Positions 1-8,469 are shown, counted from the stretch's first letter. The stretch is DNA of 64,000 nucleotides from Enterococcus haemoperoxidus ATCC BAA-382 (GCF_000407165.1 NZ_KE136479.1:62001-126000), one strand, 5' to 3'. Notes: generated by a model not told the origin, from the letters alone. Numbers and translations are program-made.

Positions 1-92
1 CAATCGGTTATCTAAAAGCGGATCAATTAAAAGAACTGCAAGTTTTTCCTTTTGGGAGAACAGTATCTTATCGTTTAGCCTATGTTGAATAA
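1..92 (+). CDS. 3' end of an unidentified gene
   Basis: An open frame enters from the left edge (first full codon at base 3) and ends at TAA 90-92, giving about 29 C-terminal residues ending in ...SYRLAYVE. A clear terminator follows 15 bases later, which supports a real gene end. The fragment is too short to assign a family, and no function is proposed. Confidence 0.6.
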   Translation, partial: IGYLKADQLKELQVFPFGRTVSYRLAYVE

Positions 93-106
93 TAGTTAAC
101 CAATTA

Positions 107-160
107 AAAAGTAAGTTGATGTTTAAGGTATTTATCTTATAGCTCAACTTACTTTTTTTA
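107..160 (+). terminator. Rho-independent terminator of the upstream partial gene
   Basis: Arms AAGTAAGTTGA (109-119) and TCAACTTACTT (144-154) pair almost perfectly and are followed by a T-rich run to 160. Confidence 0.75.
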
Positions 161-186
161 TTCGTTAAAATGAAGTGCTAAATATG

Positions 187-215
187 TTGATACCAGTATT
201 TATAGCGTATAGAAT
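187..215 (+). promoter_or_regulatory. Sigma-A type promoter of the amaP-gls24 operon
   Basis: TTGATA at 187-192 and TAGAAT at 210-215 are separated by exactly 17 bases and lie about 130 bases upstream of the first gene of the stress operon. This is a sequence match only. The long leader between it and the start codon shows no strong hairpin. Confidence 0.6.
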
Positions 216-346
216 GTGAGAAAATAATAGGAAAATCCAATAAAGAGTATGCGTATCTTTTGTAATTGTTGGATAATGCGTTTAACATTAAATATGTAGA
301 CAGGAAAACTTTTGCAAAAGAACAAACAACGTTGGAGGGAAAAACG

Positions 347-916
347 ATGCGAGTGATCAAAGGATTTATCTCTTTATTATTAATAGCTGGTATTTTTGGG
401 ATCGTCGGTTTATATTCTCAAATGGTGGATTTAGGCGTTGTGTCTACGTTTTTCAATAATTTACTATTTCAATATGACTGGTTGTTTTACTTTTATCAGG
501 TTGTACTTTTTGTTTTACTAGCAGTCTTGTTGTTGACTTTTTTGATGATTCTATTCAAACCAATCGCAAAAAAACAAATCCACATAAAAAAAGACACAGG
601 ACAGGTCAACTTGCCGTTGAACACACTGGAATCAATTGCTAAATCTTCATTACATGGCATTGTAAATGTTGATGATGCACAGGTGAAAGTAAGATTGACA
701 AAGAAACAAACTGCCGATGTAGAAGTCACCATAGCAGATGAAAAACAGCAGCAGTTCTTAAGTCGTGGGAAACAAATTCAAGAATTGATTCCACAAGCGT
801 TGCAAAACATGGCAATGATCGAGACGAATAAGATAAAAGTTATTTTCAAAAAGAAAAAAGCAGAATCTTCCTTGTTGCCACTGTCAAGCAGTAAAAAAGA
901 GTCACGTGTGGTTTAA
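347..916 (+). CDS. amaP: Alkaline shock response membrane anchor protein AmaP
   Basis: This 189-residue protein has two N-terminal membrane segments (about 5-25 and 48-71) followed by a soluble Asp23-like region and a lysine-rich tail. In the family, AmaP anchors Asp23/Gls24 proteins at the membrane. The ATG at 347 is chosen over an in-frame start at 266 because GGAGG lies just upstream at 334-338. It is the first gene of a run with the DUF2273 protein, Gls24 and GlsB, the arrangement of enterococcal and staphylococcal envelope-stress operons. The assignment rests on topology and context as well as sequence resemblance. Confidence 0.85.
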   Translation: MRVIKGFISLLLIAGIFGIVGLYSQMVDLGVVSTFFNNLLFQYDWLFYFYQVVLFVLLAVLLLTFLMILFKPIAKKQIHIKKDTGQVNLPLNTLESIAKSSLHGIVNVDDAQVKVRLTKKQTADVEVTIADEKQQQFLSRGKQIQELIPQALQNMAMIETNKIKVIFKKKKAESSLLPLSSSKKESRVV

Positions 917-929
917 AGGAGGAAGTATA

Positions 930-1145
930 ATGAAAAAACAACTACCATTAGCTCCTTACCGCAATCAGATTGTCTTCACCACTTTAGCCGTCTTAGTTGC
1001 CATACTTTTTATGACAATCGGCTTTTGGAAAACCGTTTTGCTTGTCGCTTTAACAGGAATCGGCTATCTTATTGGCAAAACGAAAGATGAAAAACGCTCT
1101 ATCTCTTCAATTTTAGCTTCTATACAAGCTTTTTTTGAAAGGTAA
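930..1145 (+). CDS. DUF2273 small membrane protein
   Basis: A 71-residue protein with a hydrophobic core (about 14-47) that forms one or two membrane spans, with a charged C-terminal tail. The ATG at 930 is preceded by AAAGGAGG overlapping the stop of amaP, so the longer in-frame reading from 906 is unlikely. DUF2273 proteins sit between amaP and asp23/gls24 in many Firmicutes and are presumed to belong to the same envelope stress complex. Their biochemical role is not known. Confidence 0.8.
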   Translation: MKKQLPLAPYRNQIVFTTLAVLVAILFMTIGFWKTVLLVALTGIGYLIGKTKDEKRSISSILASIQAFFER

Positions 1146-1182
1146 AATAAATTGAATCAAAATCAGAAAGGTTGAGAAGAAA

Positions 1183-1653
1183 ATGGATAACAAAGCAAAT
1201 GGAAACACAACTGAGGCAACAAATGCAAATGGGATCAAAACAAAATTAACATTTGACGATCAAGTCGTGAAAAAAATTGCTGGTATCGCCGTATCAGAAA
1301 TCCCAGGTATTTTGGGATTAAGCGGAAATGCAATTACAAACTTGACCGATAAATTTACGAATGGAAACAACCCAACTAAAGGAATCAGTGCAGAAGTTGG
1401 AACAAAACAAGTAGCAATCGATTTAGACGTAATTGGGGAATATGGTAAAAATATTGCTCAAGTATTTGATACAGCAACTAAAAAAGTTGCAGATGAAGTA
1501 AAAAATATGACGGGTTTGGATGTTATTGAATTTAACATGAATGTTGATGATGTCATGTCAAAAGAACAATACGAAGAAAAATTTGAAAACAAGAAAAAAG
1601 ATGATAACGAAAATGAGAAAAAACAAGAAAATAATACACGTGGATTACAATAA
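1183..1653 (+). CDS. gls24: Gls24/Asp23-family general stress protein
   Basis: A 156-residue soluble protein. The central part (about 23-125) carries the Asp23/Gls24 signature, including VVKKIAGIAVSEIPGILGL and the VDVIGEYG-like strand, and the last 30 residues are a Lys/Glu/Asn-rich tail. Family members are abundant stress proteins that coat the inner membrane through AmaP. In E. faecalis, Gls24 is linked to bile and starvation tolerance. It is co-directional with amaP, the DUF2273 gene and glsB, with short gaps, so it is probably co-transcribed. Confidence 0.9.
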   Translation: MDNKANGNTTEATNANGIKTKLTFDDQVVKKIAGIAVSEIPGILGLSGNAITNLTDKFTNGNNPTKGISAEVGTKQVAIDLDVIGEYGKNIAQVFDTATKKVADEVKNMTGLDVIEFNMNVDDVMSKEQYEEKFENKKKDDNENEKKQENNTRGLQ

Positions 1654-1690
1654 TATTTCGCTGTATTTGAATTAGAGGAGGACATTTAAT

Positions 1691-1939
1691 ATGTTTAGTT
1701 TTATTTGGTCATTGATTGTAGGTGGTGTGCTAGGAGCCATCGCTGGAGCAATTTTAGGTAGAGATGTACCGGGTGGTGTGATTGGTAATATCATCGTTGG
1801 ATTTATTGGTAGCTGGGTAGGTACAATGCTTTTAGGAAACTTTGGTCCGATTATCGGCGGTTTCCCAATTATTTCCGCACTGATCGGTGCAGTGATTTGT
1901 ATTGCGATTTATTCATTTATTGCAAAACGAATGGCATAA
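1691..1939 (+). CDS. glsB: GlsB/YeaQ/YmgE-family stress membrane protein
   Basis: An 82-residue, glycine-rich, almost wholly hydrophobic protein with three predicted spans. It contains the family pattern GGVLGAIAGAILGRDVPGG near the N terminus. GAGG at 1676-1680 supports the ATG at 1691. It is the last gene of the gls24 operon and is followed by a strong hairpin terminator. YeaQ/YmgE proteins are small membrane proteins of unknown mechanism, and the link to stress comes from the operon. Confidence 0.9.
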   Translation: MFSFIWSLIVGGVLGAIAGAILGRDVPGGVIGNIIVGFIGSWVGTMLLGNFGPIIGGFPIISALIGAVICIAIYSFIAKRMA

Positions 1940-1948
1940 TCGAAAAAA

Positions 1949-2117
1949 AGAGGACGAGACAAAAGCGTTTATTTCCGAAGCCATCAAATCTTAGTGCTTT
2001 AGCACTTAGATTTTGATGTGATCAAAGCTAATCATAGTAGCTGCTTTTTTCTCGCCGTTTATACGAATTTAGAGCGTGGTTAAAACTAATCTTTAGTTTT
2101 ATCCACGCTCTTTTTTG
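1949..2117 (+). repeat. Intergenic terminator-linked repeat module, copy 1
   Basis: Begins with GAGGACGAGACAAAAGCG, holds a hairpin at 1983-2017 (ATCAAATCT..AGATTTTGAT), then CTGCTTTTTTCTCGCCG at 2041-2057, and ends in a terminator stem at 2071-2117. Closely similar segments occur at 15220-15320 and, in part, at 49563-49671, always just downstream of a gene. Confidence 0.6.
2071..2117 (+). terminator. Terminator of the gls24 operon
   Basis: AGAGCGTGG plus TAAAACTAA pair with TTAGTTTTA plus CCACGCTCT, giving a stem of about 19 bp with a tiny loop, followed by TTTTTT. Confidence 0.85.
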
Positions 2118-2131
2118 TTGAGTTGAAGTTG

Positions 2132-2452
2132 TTATTCCAACATTTCTGCCGGAAGTAAAATCGTTTCTTTATTGCCATCATCAAAAGCAAAGACTTGAGA
2201 TGGATATTCTTCATAATAAGGGAAAGGCAAGTCAACGGCCATTTGAACGTCGCTGATTTCTTGTGAAAAATGAACGGTCACGTTTCCGCCATTATCGATC
2301 AAATCAAAATACAGCATATTCGTGAGCGGAATAACGCCTTTCAAATCTAAATCAATGATTAGCCAGATACTGTCGATCAAAGCCGCAGGTAAGCTTTCAA
2401 CTACACCTAAAGAAGCATACCGACTACGTTCACTATCAAAACTTTCAACCAT
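2132..2452 (-). CDS. DUF960 family protein
   Basis: A 106-residue acidic protein, convergent with glsB. The order RYASLGV...LPAALIDSIWLIIDL...YFDLID...VTVHFSQE matches the small Firmicutes DUF960 family, which has no known activity. The ATG is preceded on the minus strand by AAAGGAGGTCAT-type Shine-Dalgarno sequence. It stands alone between two convergent or divergent units, so context does not suggest a role. Confidence 0.75.
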   Translation of the reverse strand: MVESFDSERSRYASLGVVESLPAALIDSIWLIIDLDLKGVIPLTNMLYFDLIDNGGNVTVHFSQEISDVQMAVDLPFPYYEEYPSQVFAFDDGNKETILLPAEMLE

Positions 2453-2621
2453 TTATATGACCTCCTTTATCTATCTGATATCACCAGTATACCTTATTTA
2501 GTAAAAACTCGCTTCTGTCATGTTTCATAAAAAAAGCAAATATAAAGCTTGCGATTCGCTGTAGTAAAAAAGAGACAAGGTCAAAAGACCTCATCTCCCT
2601 AAATCTATTTTAAGCAATTAT

Positions 2622-3236
2622 TTATTCTGGTTTTTCACCAATTACTGTAGGTTCAGCAGCTTCTCCAGAGCTTTCTTCTTCTGTTGCAGATTTGGCTTCT
2701 GTAACGGCTAAGATTTGCTCTTCACCATCGGTAATAATATCGTAATCTTTGCTTTTTGGTAAGTCAGCGACTGTAATTGCATCGCCGATTGCTAGTTTAG
2801 TAATATCGACTTCTACACGTTCTGGTAACTTATCTGGCGTAGCTGAAACTAAAACATTATATAAGTTTTGTGTTAGTTCGCCACCGGATTTAACTCCTTC
2901 TGATTCACCAACAAGAACGATCTCAGCTTCCACTTCAGTTGTTTCTTTCATGTTTACAGCTAGAAATTCGACATGCTTCATTTGATTTGTGAAAGTGTCC
3001 AATTGTGCTTTAAACAGCAATGTATTGATTTTTTTACCACCAATAGTCATTGTAATTACAGCATTGGCACCATTATCTCGTAAAATTTTTGTTAATTCTT
3101 TTTGATCAACTGAAATAGGTGTACTTTCAATTTCAAATCCATAAACGACGGCGGGAACTTGACCTGTGTGACGTAGTTGATTTCTTAGTGAACGTGGACG
3201 GACAGCTCTTTCTTTAACTTCTAATGATACTGACAT
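2622..3236 (-). CDS. rplY: 50S ribosomal protein L25/general stress protein Ctc
   Basis: A 204-residue protein, which is the long Ctc-type L25. It has an N-terminal 5S-rRNA-binding beta-barrel (about 1-92, starting SVSLEVKERAVRPRSLRNQLR), a C-terminal TL5-like domain (about 95-185) and an acidic tail rich in Glu, Ala and Ser. It binds 5S rRNA in the central protuberance, and Ctc forms are stress-induced in several Gram-positives. The start is supported by GGAGGAATT upstream. A structured leader and a minus-strand promoter lie at 3255-3361. Confidence 0.95.
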   Translation of the reverse strand: MSVSLEVKERAVRPRSLRNQLRHTGQVPAVVYGFEIESTPISVDQKELTKILRDNGANAVITMTIGGKKINTLLFKAQLDTFTNQMKHVEFLAVNMKETTEVEAEIVLVGESEGVKSGGELTQNLYNVLVSATPDKLPERVEVDITKLAIGDAITVADLPKSKDYDIITDGEEQILAVTEAKSATEEESSGEAAEPTVIGEKPE

Positions 3237-3262
3237 AACCTAAATTCCTCCTTGATTTAAAA

Positions 3263-3316
3263 GCCGAACGAGCGCATTTAGTCTCCACTAATTTCCGAGA
3301 GACTAGCTCGTGAAGC
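3263..3316 (-). repeat. Palindromic intergenic repeat forming a structured rplY leader
   Basis: On the transcript, nested arms ACGAGC/GCTCGT and TAGTCTC/GAGACTA close a two-tier hairpin within about 50 bases, just upstream of the rplY ribosome site. The outer bases GCCGAACGAGC and AGCTCGTGAAGC match the dispersed palindrome also seen near 27.2, 27.4, 33.0 and 35.0 kb. Confidence 0.5.
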
Positions 3317-3333
3317 TAGATAAATAAAATGAA

Positions 3334-3361
3334 TTTATATTTGGTTATCTGCAAAACGCAA
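3334..3361 (-). promoter_or_regulatory. Probable rplY promoter
   Basis: Read on the minus strand, TTGCGT (3361-3356) and TATAAA (3339-3334) are separated by 16 bases. This predicts a leader of roughly 90 bases containing the hairpin at 3263-3316. The assignment is a sequence match only. Confidence 0.4.
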
Positions 3362-3764
3362 CATGATGGAAAAAAGGAGTTTTGTTGACGCAGATTGTAA
3401 ACATGTAAAAGCATAAACTTAGCTAAGGTTTTCCTGTTCAAATTTGAAACGAACAAGCAGCTTCTACAAACGAACAACAAAAACAAAAAATCCCGAATAA
3501 TTGTGCACAATTATCCAGGGGAAAATTCCATATGATACCTTATTCTCTCCCAGGTCATTACGCTGTTTTTGAGAAACCTTATTCACTTTCTATATCAACC
3601 ATAACGCGAATCCAAAGTTAAGTCAAGGGAAGTGAAAGAAGAATAGACGTCTTTTAAACAGTACTTAACGTTTTGTTTAGGTGAAAATGAACCGTTTTCT
3701 TAGCCTGTTTGCTTTTCATTCTCTCACTTTTATACTAGAATGTTAGTTGAAATGAGGAAAGTAA
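3362..3764. other. Intergenic region between rplY and the pseudouridine synthase gene
   Basis: About 400 bases with no convincing gene. A 64-codon minus frame has no ribosome site and cysteine- and phenylalanine-rich low-complexity content. A TATACT at 3731-3736 may be the -10 element for the downstream plus-strand gene, but no good -35 is evident. Confidence 0.4.
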
Positions 3765-4520
3765 ATGCGTTTAGATAAATTATTAGAACAAGAAAAAATC
3801 GGATCGAAAAGAAAAGTCAAAGCCTTGATACGCAGTAAACAGGTCACGGTCGATGGACAGGTCATGATGGATGAGAGCTTAAATGTAGATGCAGCTTTAC
3901 AAGATATTTTTGTTGGAGATAAAAAAATCCAGCAACAAACCCATGTTTATTATATGCTGAATAAACCTCAAGGTGTTGTGACAGCTGTTAAAGACGCTCA
4001 GTATCAAACGGTTATTGATTTAATCAAGACAAGTGATCAAAGAGCAGGACTTTATCCTATCGGCCGCTTAGATCGTGATACAGAAGGGTTACTGTTGATT
4101 ACGGATAATGGTCAGTTAGGCTATCAGCTATTGTTGCCTCATAAAAAAGTCTCAAAGCGTTATGAAGTTATCGTTAATGAACAGTTAACATCGCGTGATT
4201 GTGAAGCCTTTGCTGAGGGAATCGTGTTTTCTGATGGTAAGCGCTGTAAGCCGGCAGAACTCATTATTTTGTCTTCGACAGAAAATAAAAGTAATGCTTA
4301 TTTAGATATCACAGAAGGGAAATTCCATCAGGTCAAAAAAATGTTTTTGTCTGTAGGCAAAAAAGTGATTTATTTAAAACGGTTATCGATGGGACCAATC
4401 CAGCTAGATCAGACACTTGATTTAGGTGAATACCGTTCTTTAAACAAAGAAGAATTACAGGCATTACTCCCTTATTTTACGATTCATAAAAAAGAAAAGA
4501 GTGTGGAACATGAAATTTAA
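3765..4520 (+). CDS. rsuA: RsuA-family 16S rRNA pseudouridine synthase
   Basis: A 251-residue enzyme that isomerises a uridine in 16S rRNA (position 516 in E. coli numbering for RsuA). An S4 RNA-binding domain occupies about 1-60 (MRLDKLL...GSKRKVKALIRSKQVTV). The synthase domain has the catalytic motif GRLDRDTEGLLL with Asp103, followed by LLLPHKKVSKRYEV, typical of RsuA rather than RluB. The downstream HAD gene overlaps its 3' end, indicating an operon. The exact target base is inferred from family resemblance. Confidence 0.85.
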   Translation: MRLDKLLEQEKIGSKRKVKALIRSKQVTVDGQVMMDESLNVDAALQDIFVGDKKIQQQTHVYYMLNKPQGVVTAVKDAQYQTVIDLIKTSDQRAGLYPIGRLDRDTEGLLLITDNGQLGYQLLLPHKKVSKRYEVIVNEQLTSRDCEAFAEGIVFSDGKRCKPAELIILSSTENKSNAYLDITEGKFHQVKKMFLSVGKKVIYLKRLSMGPIQLDQTLDLGEYRSLNKEELQALLPYFTIHKKEKSVEHEI

Positions 4521-5193
4521 AACATTATTATTTGATGTTGATGATACATTACTAGACTTTCAACTAACAGAAAAAAAAGCACTGCAGGCGCTTTTTCAAC
4601 AAGAAGAACTGACCTTAACAGATGAAATAGAAGCAACATATAAAAAGATCAACAGTCAATTGTGGCGGGACTTTGAGCAAGGGAAGACAGATAAAAAGAC
4701 GGTTACAGATACTCGGTTTAGTTTATTATTTGCTGAGTTGGATAAAAAAGTGGACGGGAAAAAAATGGGTGAGCAGTATCGCTATCATTTAAGTCAAGGA
4801 CACGATTTACTGGGAAATAGTAAAGAAATTATTGAACGACTTAAACCAGATTATGAGTTGTATATTGTGACAAATGGTGTGGCTAAAACACAGTATCAGC
4901 GATTGAACGATTCTAATATGACAGCTTTTTTCAACGATATTTTTGTATCAGAAGAAGTGGGGTATCAAAAACCGATGAAGGAATATTTTGATTTTGTTTT
5001 TGAACGAATTCCTAGTTTTGATCGGGAAAAAACATTGATTATTGGGGATTCACTAGCTTCAGATATTCAGGGAGGTAATTTGGCTAAGATTCAGACTCTT
5101 TGGTTAAATCCATCAAAACAACCAGCAACGAAAGAGATTCAACCAACTTATGAAATTAGTCGTTTAGACGATATATTTAATGTTTTAGAATAA
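4510..5193 (+). CDS. YjjG-type HAD phosphatase (pyrimidine nucleotidase)
   Basis: A 227-residue HAD-superfamily hydrolase. Motif I is DVDDTLLDF (Asp9 nucleophile, Asp11), motif II is IVTNG, and motif III/IV is near GYQKPMKEYFDFVF and IIGDSLASDIQGG. The length and the GDSLASDIQGG signature fit YjjG/YfnB proteins, which dephosphorylate non-canonical pyrimidine nucleotides, but HAD substrates are poorly predictable. The ATG at 4510 lies inside the previous gene. An in-frame GTG at 4501 is a possible alternative. Confidence 0.8.
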   Translation: MKFKTLLFDVDDTLLDFQLTEKKALQALFQQEELTLTDEIEATYKKINSQLWRDFEQGKTDKKTVTDTRFSLLFAELDKKVDGKKMGEQYRYHLSQGHDLLGNSKEIIERLKPDYELYIVTNGVAKTQYQRLNDSNMTAFFNDIFVSEEVGYQKPMKEYFDFVFERIPSFDREKTLIIGDSLASDIQGGNLAKIQTLWLNPSKQPATKEIQPTYEISRLDDIFNVLE

Positions 5194-5199
5194 TATTAA

Positions 5200-5244
5200 A
5201 ACAGTGATCAAGAGGATTCTCAGAACCACTTGATCACTGTTTTT
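5200..5244. terminator. Bidirectional terminator between convergent genes
   Basis: AACAGTGATCAAG and CTTGATCACTGTT form a 13-bp perfect stem with TTTTT on the plus side and an AAAA stretch before the stem that serves as a short T-run on the minus strand. It sits between the HAD gene and the minus-strand acetyltransferase gene. Confidence 0.85.
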
Positions 5245-5249
5245 ACTAG

Positions 5250-5702
5250 TTATACATCAATGCTCAATCGCACCATATCTTTCAAAACTAACTTATTTTC
5301 AATAATTTCTTCTTCATAATGACGTAGAAAAAAATCACGATCAATACTTGTCATACGAAAGCCACATTTTTGATACAGATACAATTGCCCAAAGCTAGTA
5401 CTGCCAGTGCCAATTTCAACTGTTTGATAGTGATGATTTTTAGCATGAGCTAATGCAAACTGGATCAATGTTTTTCCTATTCCTTGACCTTGAGATGTTT
5501 CAGAGACAGCAATGTTGACGATCTCCAATGTTTTAGGACGTGTGGGAAGCAAGACTAAAACACCTACGATTACTCCGTTGGAAAGAGCTTCAAAACATAA
5601 GCCGCGTTTTACATAACCGTCAACTAAATGTTCATCTGGATCAGCTAATAATAATAAATCATAGTGAGCTGCTTGAAGTACTTGAATTTTTCTAATCGTC
5701 AT
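5250..5702 (-). CDS. GNAT-family N-acetyltransferase
   Basis: A 150-residue single-domain GNAT protein. Motif A is visible as VNIAVSETSQGQGIGKTLIQFAL (about 78-100), containing the acetyl-CoA pyrophosphate-binding Q-x-x-G-x-G/A core, followed by motif B with YLYQKCGFR. The acceptor is unknown: family members acetylate antibiotics, polyamines, peptides or ribosomal proteins. It is a single gene, divergent from udk. Confidence 0.8.
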   Translation of the reverse strand: MTIRKIQVLQAAHYDLLLLADPDEHLVDGYVKRGLCFEALSNGVIVGVLVLLPTRPKTLEIVNIAVSETSQGQGIGKTLIQFALAHAKNHHYQTVEIGTGSTSFGQLYLYQKCGFRMTSIDRDFFLRHYEEEIIENKLVLKDMVRLSIDV

Positions 5703-5847
5703 ACTATTATTTCCTTTCCGATTAAACTGTCAAAAAATCCACAGATTTCAAAAAATAAATAGATAAAACTGTAGCTTTCTTTCTAGTTTCTATTATAATA
5801 GAAAAAGGTTATTATGACTATTACACATAAGAGAGAGGTTTCGTTGA

Positions 5848-6477
5848 ATGAAAAATACTCAACCAATCGTGATTGGTGTTACTGGCGGTTCCGGCAGTGG
5901 GAAAACTAGTGTCAGTCGGGCGATTTTCAATCATTTTCCCAATCATTCTATCATGATGTTGGAACAAGATTCTTATTATAAAGATCAAAGCCATCTAAGT
6001 TTTGAAGAAAGATTAACCACTAATTATGATCATCCGTTTGCTTTTGATACGGATTTGCTGATCGAGCATTTACAACAACTGATAAACTATCAAACAATTG
6101 AAAAACCAGTGTATGATTATGTTGCGCATACACGTAGTTCTGATATTATCATTCAAGAACCAAAAGAAGTTATTATTTTAGAAGGTATTTTGATTTTGGA
6201 GGATATCCGTTTAAGAGAGTTAATGGATATTAAACTTTATGTTGACACAGATGATGATATCCGCATCATCCGCAGAATCAAACGTGATATGGAAGAGCGT
6301 GGAAGAACCTTAGATTCTGTTATTGAACAATATCTAACAGTAGTAAAACCCATGTATCATCAATTTATTGAACCAACGAAACGTTACGCAGATGTGATCG
6401 TTCCAGAAGGTGGAGAAAATCATGTGGCAATTGATTTAATCACAACAAAAGTAGCAAGTATTTTAAATGAATTATAA
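5848..6477 (+). CDS. udk: Uridine kinase
   Basis: A 209-residue enzyme that phosphorylates uridine and cytidine in pyrimidine salvage. The Walker A motif [12 protein letters not shown] occupies about 9-20. Downstream are the substrate-binding YDHPFAFD and the [12 protein letters not shown] lid region, both diagnostic of Udk. GAGAGAGG upstream supports the ATG. A terminator follows, so it looks monocistronic. A TATAAT at 5794-5799 is a likely -10. Confidence 0.95.
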   Translation: MKNTQPIVIGVTGGSGSGKTSVSRAIFNHFPNHSIMMLEQDSYYKDQSHLSFEERLTTNYDHPFAFDTDLLIEHLQQLINYQTIEKPVYDYVAHTRSSDIIIQEPKEVIILEGILILEDIRLRELMDIKLYVDTDDDIRIIRRIKRDMEERGRTLDSVIEQYLTVVKPMYHQFIEPTKRYADVIVPEGGENHVAIDLITTKVASILNEL

Positions 6478-6493
6478 ATAGATCGTTATTTTA

Positions 6494-6541
6494 TAAAAAC
6501 AACAATTGTATTTGATCATATCGAATACGATTGTTGTTTTT
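6494..6541 (+). terminator. udk terminator
   Basis: AAAACAACAAT.TGTATT pairs with AATACGATTGTTGTTTT around an 11-base loop, followed by T residues. Confidence 0.8.
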
Positions 6542-6655
6542 GTTATTTTATTCTAGTTTAGTAAAAGGAAACATGGACAAATCATTCTTAGATATAGTAT
6601 CTTATGAGATAACTATTGACTCGGACATCAGTTAGCTCAGAGAGGAACGTGTTAG

Positions 6656-7324
6656 ATGAGAATTTTAATTATTGAGGACAATCGTGAACTGGCATTGTCA
6701 GTGCAAAAAGGATTAGAACGGGAAAAATTCTTAGTAGATCTGGCTTTTTCTGGATTAGAAGGAGAAGAAAAAGCCTACGTGAATAACTATGATGCTATAT
6801 TATTAGATTTGAATTTACCTGATAAAGATGGGTTATCGATTTTAAATTTTTTAAGAGATTCAACTATAGATACGCCAATCATTATCATTACAGCGAGAGA
6901 TGAAATTGAAGAAAGAGCAAAAGGACTTGATTTTGGAGCGGATGATTATTTAGTAAAACCATTTGAATTATTGGAATTAGTTGCGCGCATCCGTGCGGTT
7001 ATTAGGCGTTTTCATGGACGATCATCGCCTAATATCAAGATCGATCAATTGATGATCGATCCTGTAAAGCGTTTTGTTTTGTATGGGGAGACAGAAGTTG
7101 TGTTAAAGCCAAAAGAGTTTGATATTTTATTATGTATTGCTCAACAGCATCCAGCAGTAGTATCCACAGAGGTGATTGCCGAACATGTCTATGATGAAAA
7201 TTTTGATCCATTTTCTTCTGTCTTGCGTGTCCATCTTGCCAGGTTAAAAAAACAACTTGCCTTAGCATCTGGAAAAGAATTACTTAAAACCATTCGTGCG
7301 AAAGGATATCAATTATGCGAGTAA
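6656..7324 (+). CDS. OmpR/PhoB-family response regulator
   Basis: A 222-residue regulator. The receiver domain has acidic residues E7 and D8, phospho-acceptor Asp51 (AILLDLNLPDKDG), the conserved Thr in IIITARDE and Lys in DYLVKPFE. A winged-helix DNA-binding domain follows (about 125-222, ending RAKGYQLCE). It overlaps the histidine kinase gene by 10 bases, so the two form a pair. The output is probably the ABC/PASTA cluster downstream, where a direct repeat suited to an OmpR-type dimer lies before the first permease. An imperfect inverted repeat at about 6592-6617 could be an autoregulatory site. Confidence 0.9.
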   Translation: MRILIIEDNRELALSVQKGLEREKFLVDLAFSGLEGEEKAYVNNYDAILLDLNLPDKDGLSILNFLRDSTIDTPIIIITARDEIEERAKGLDFGADDYLVKPFELLELVARIRAVIRRFHGRSSPNIKIDQLMIDPVKRFVLYGETEVVLKPKEFDILLCIAQQHPAVVSTEVIAEHVYDENFDPFSSVLRVHLARLKKQLALASGKELLKTIRAKGYQLCE

Positions 7325-8412
7325 ATTTTAAAATCAGTTTAACTGTGTTGACCTTTGCTTTTTTTGTTATTTTGATTATCACTGGTGGCTTTTTTGCAGT
7401 AAAAAGTAACTGGAGTTCACTGAATATCGGTCAATCGATCGGTTCAGCAATTTATATTGTAAACGATGCAAATGAAACCATTGCCCAAACACAACCGGCA
7501 GCCTCGATTGAACTTAAAGCGTCTGAATTAGTCAGCACACAAGCGCTGGATGATATTTATTTGAATAGTTTATTAAAGTATTTGCCAATGATTGTTCTAG
7601 CGGTGTGCTCAGCTATTTTAGTGTTGACTATGACATTATGGTTTGTTTTGCGACGAATCTATACGAAGCAAATGGTTACGATCATTCATGATCTACAGTT
7701 TTTAGAAAAATTTTCAGAAGATAAAGTTGAAGATAAATCCGTTGCTAAAGCATTCAAACAGTTAAAAGATAAATTTGACGGGAACTTAGAAGATTATAAG
7801 AGACTTAGTAGTTATCTTACTCATGAACAGAAAAATGCCATTGCGATTTTAAGAGCTAATTTGGAATTAGAACACAATGAAACGGGCAATCTACATATTC
7901 TCGATCGTCTGACGGATAGTATCGATGATATCTTAACTCTTTCAAACAGTACGGAAGAAGTAATGAGTGAACAGGTCGATGTTTCATTGATCTGTGCTGA
8001 AGTTTGTGATACGTATCGTAAAAGTTATCCTGAGCTTACATTTTCTTTTGATGAAATCGAATCGACCTTGATCATTGGCAAAAATCGTTGGATCTATCGG
8101 GCAGTATCAAATTTAGTAGATAATGCAATCAAGTATGGTAACGGCAAACCTATAGAAGTTTCTGTCAATAACCAAAAAGGTAGTGTTATTGTTGAGATCA
8201 AAGATCATGGAAAAGGAATTGATCCAGAAGTCCATGCAACTATTTTTAATCATAATTATCGAATCAACGGACTAAAACAAGATGGTTATGGTATCGGATT
8301 ATCAGTCGTGTCCCATGTATGTGATTTATGCCAAGGCTTTGTTTACGTCGAAAGTAAACAAAATCAAGGCTCTACTTTTTATCTATCATTTCCACAAATT
8401 ATCGAAAGTTAA
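7315..8412 (+). CDS. Sensor histidine kinase
   Basis: A 365-residue membrane kinase. TM1 is at about 8-29, an extracytoplasmic loop of about 60 residues follows, and TM2 is at about 89-113. Next come a HisKA-like helix with HEQKN (His170), an N-box NLVDNAIKYGNG (about 266-277), a G1 box KDHGKGID and a G2 box DGYGIGLSVV. The short sensor loop resembles kinases that sense envelope-active compounds through a partner transporter. It is translationally coupled to the regulator by overlap. Confidence 0.88.
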   Translation: MRVNFKISLTVLTFAFFVILIITGGFFAVKSNWSSLNIGQSIGSAIYIVNDANETIAQTQPAASIELKASELVSTQALDDIYLNSLLKYLPMIVLAVCSAILVLTMTLWFVLRRIYTKQMVTIIHDLQFLEKFSEDKVEDKSVAKAFKQLKDKFDGNLEDYKRLSSYLTHEQKNAIAILRANLELEHNETGNLHILDRLTDSIDDILTLSNSTEEVMSEQVDVSLICAEVCDTYRKSYPELTFSFDEIESTLIIGKNRWIYRAVSNLVDNAIKYGNGKPIEVSVNNQKGSVIVEIKDHGKGIDPEVHATIFNHNYRINGLKQDGYGIGLSVVSHVCDLCQGFVYVESKQNQGSTFYLSFPQIIES

Positions 8413-8446
8413 CATTCAGTTAACAATTGGTTTGGTATTGTAGTAT
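8407..8446 (+). promoter_or_regulatory. Putative regulator box and promoter before the ABC/PASTA cluster
   Basis: AGTTAAC occurs twice, at 8407-8413 and 8418-8424, an 11-base period as expected for tandem OmpR-type subunits. A TAGTAT at 8441-8446 lies 17 bases after the second half-site, which occupies the -35 position. This is the layout of a promoter activated by the adjacent response regulator. Confidence 0.45.
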
Positions 8447-8469
8447 CAAGAAAGGGGGAGAGCAAGAAC

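Noticed and set aside
3316-3510. 64-codon minus-strand frame upstream of rplY
   Set aside because: No ribosome site, Cys/Phe/Leu-rich low-complexity translation and overlap with a likely promoter.
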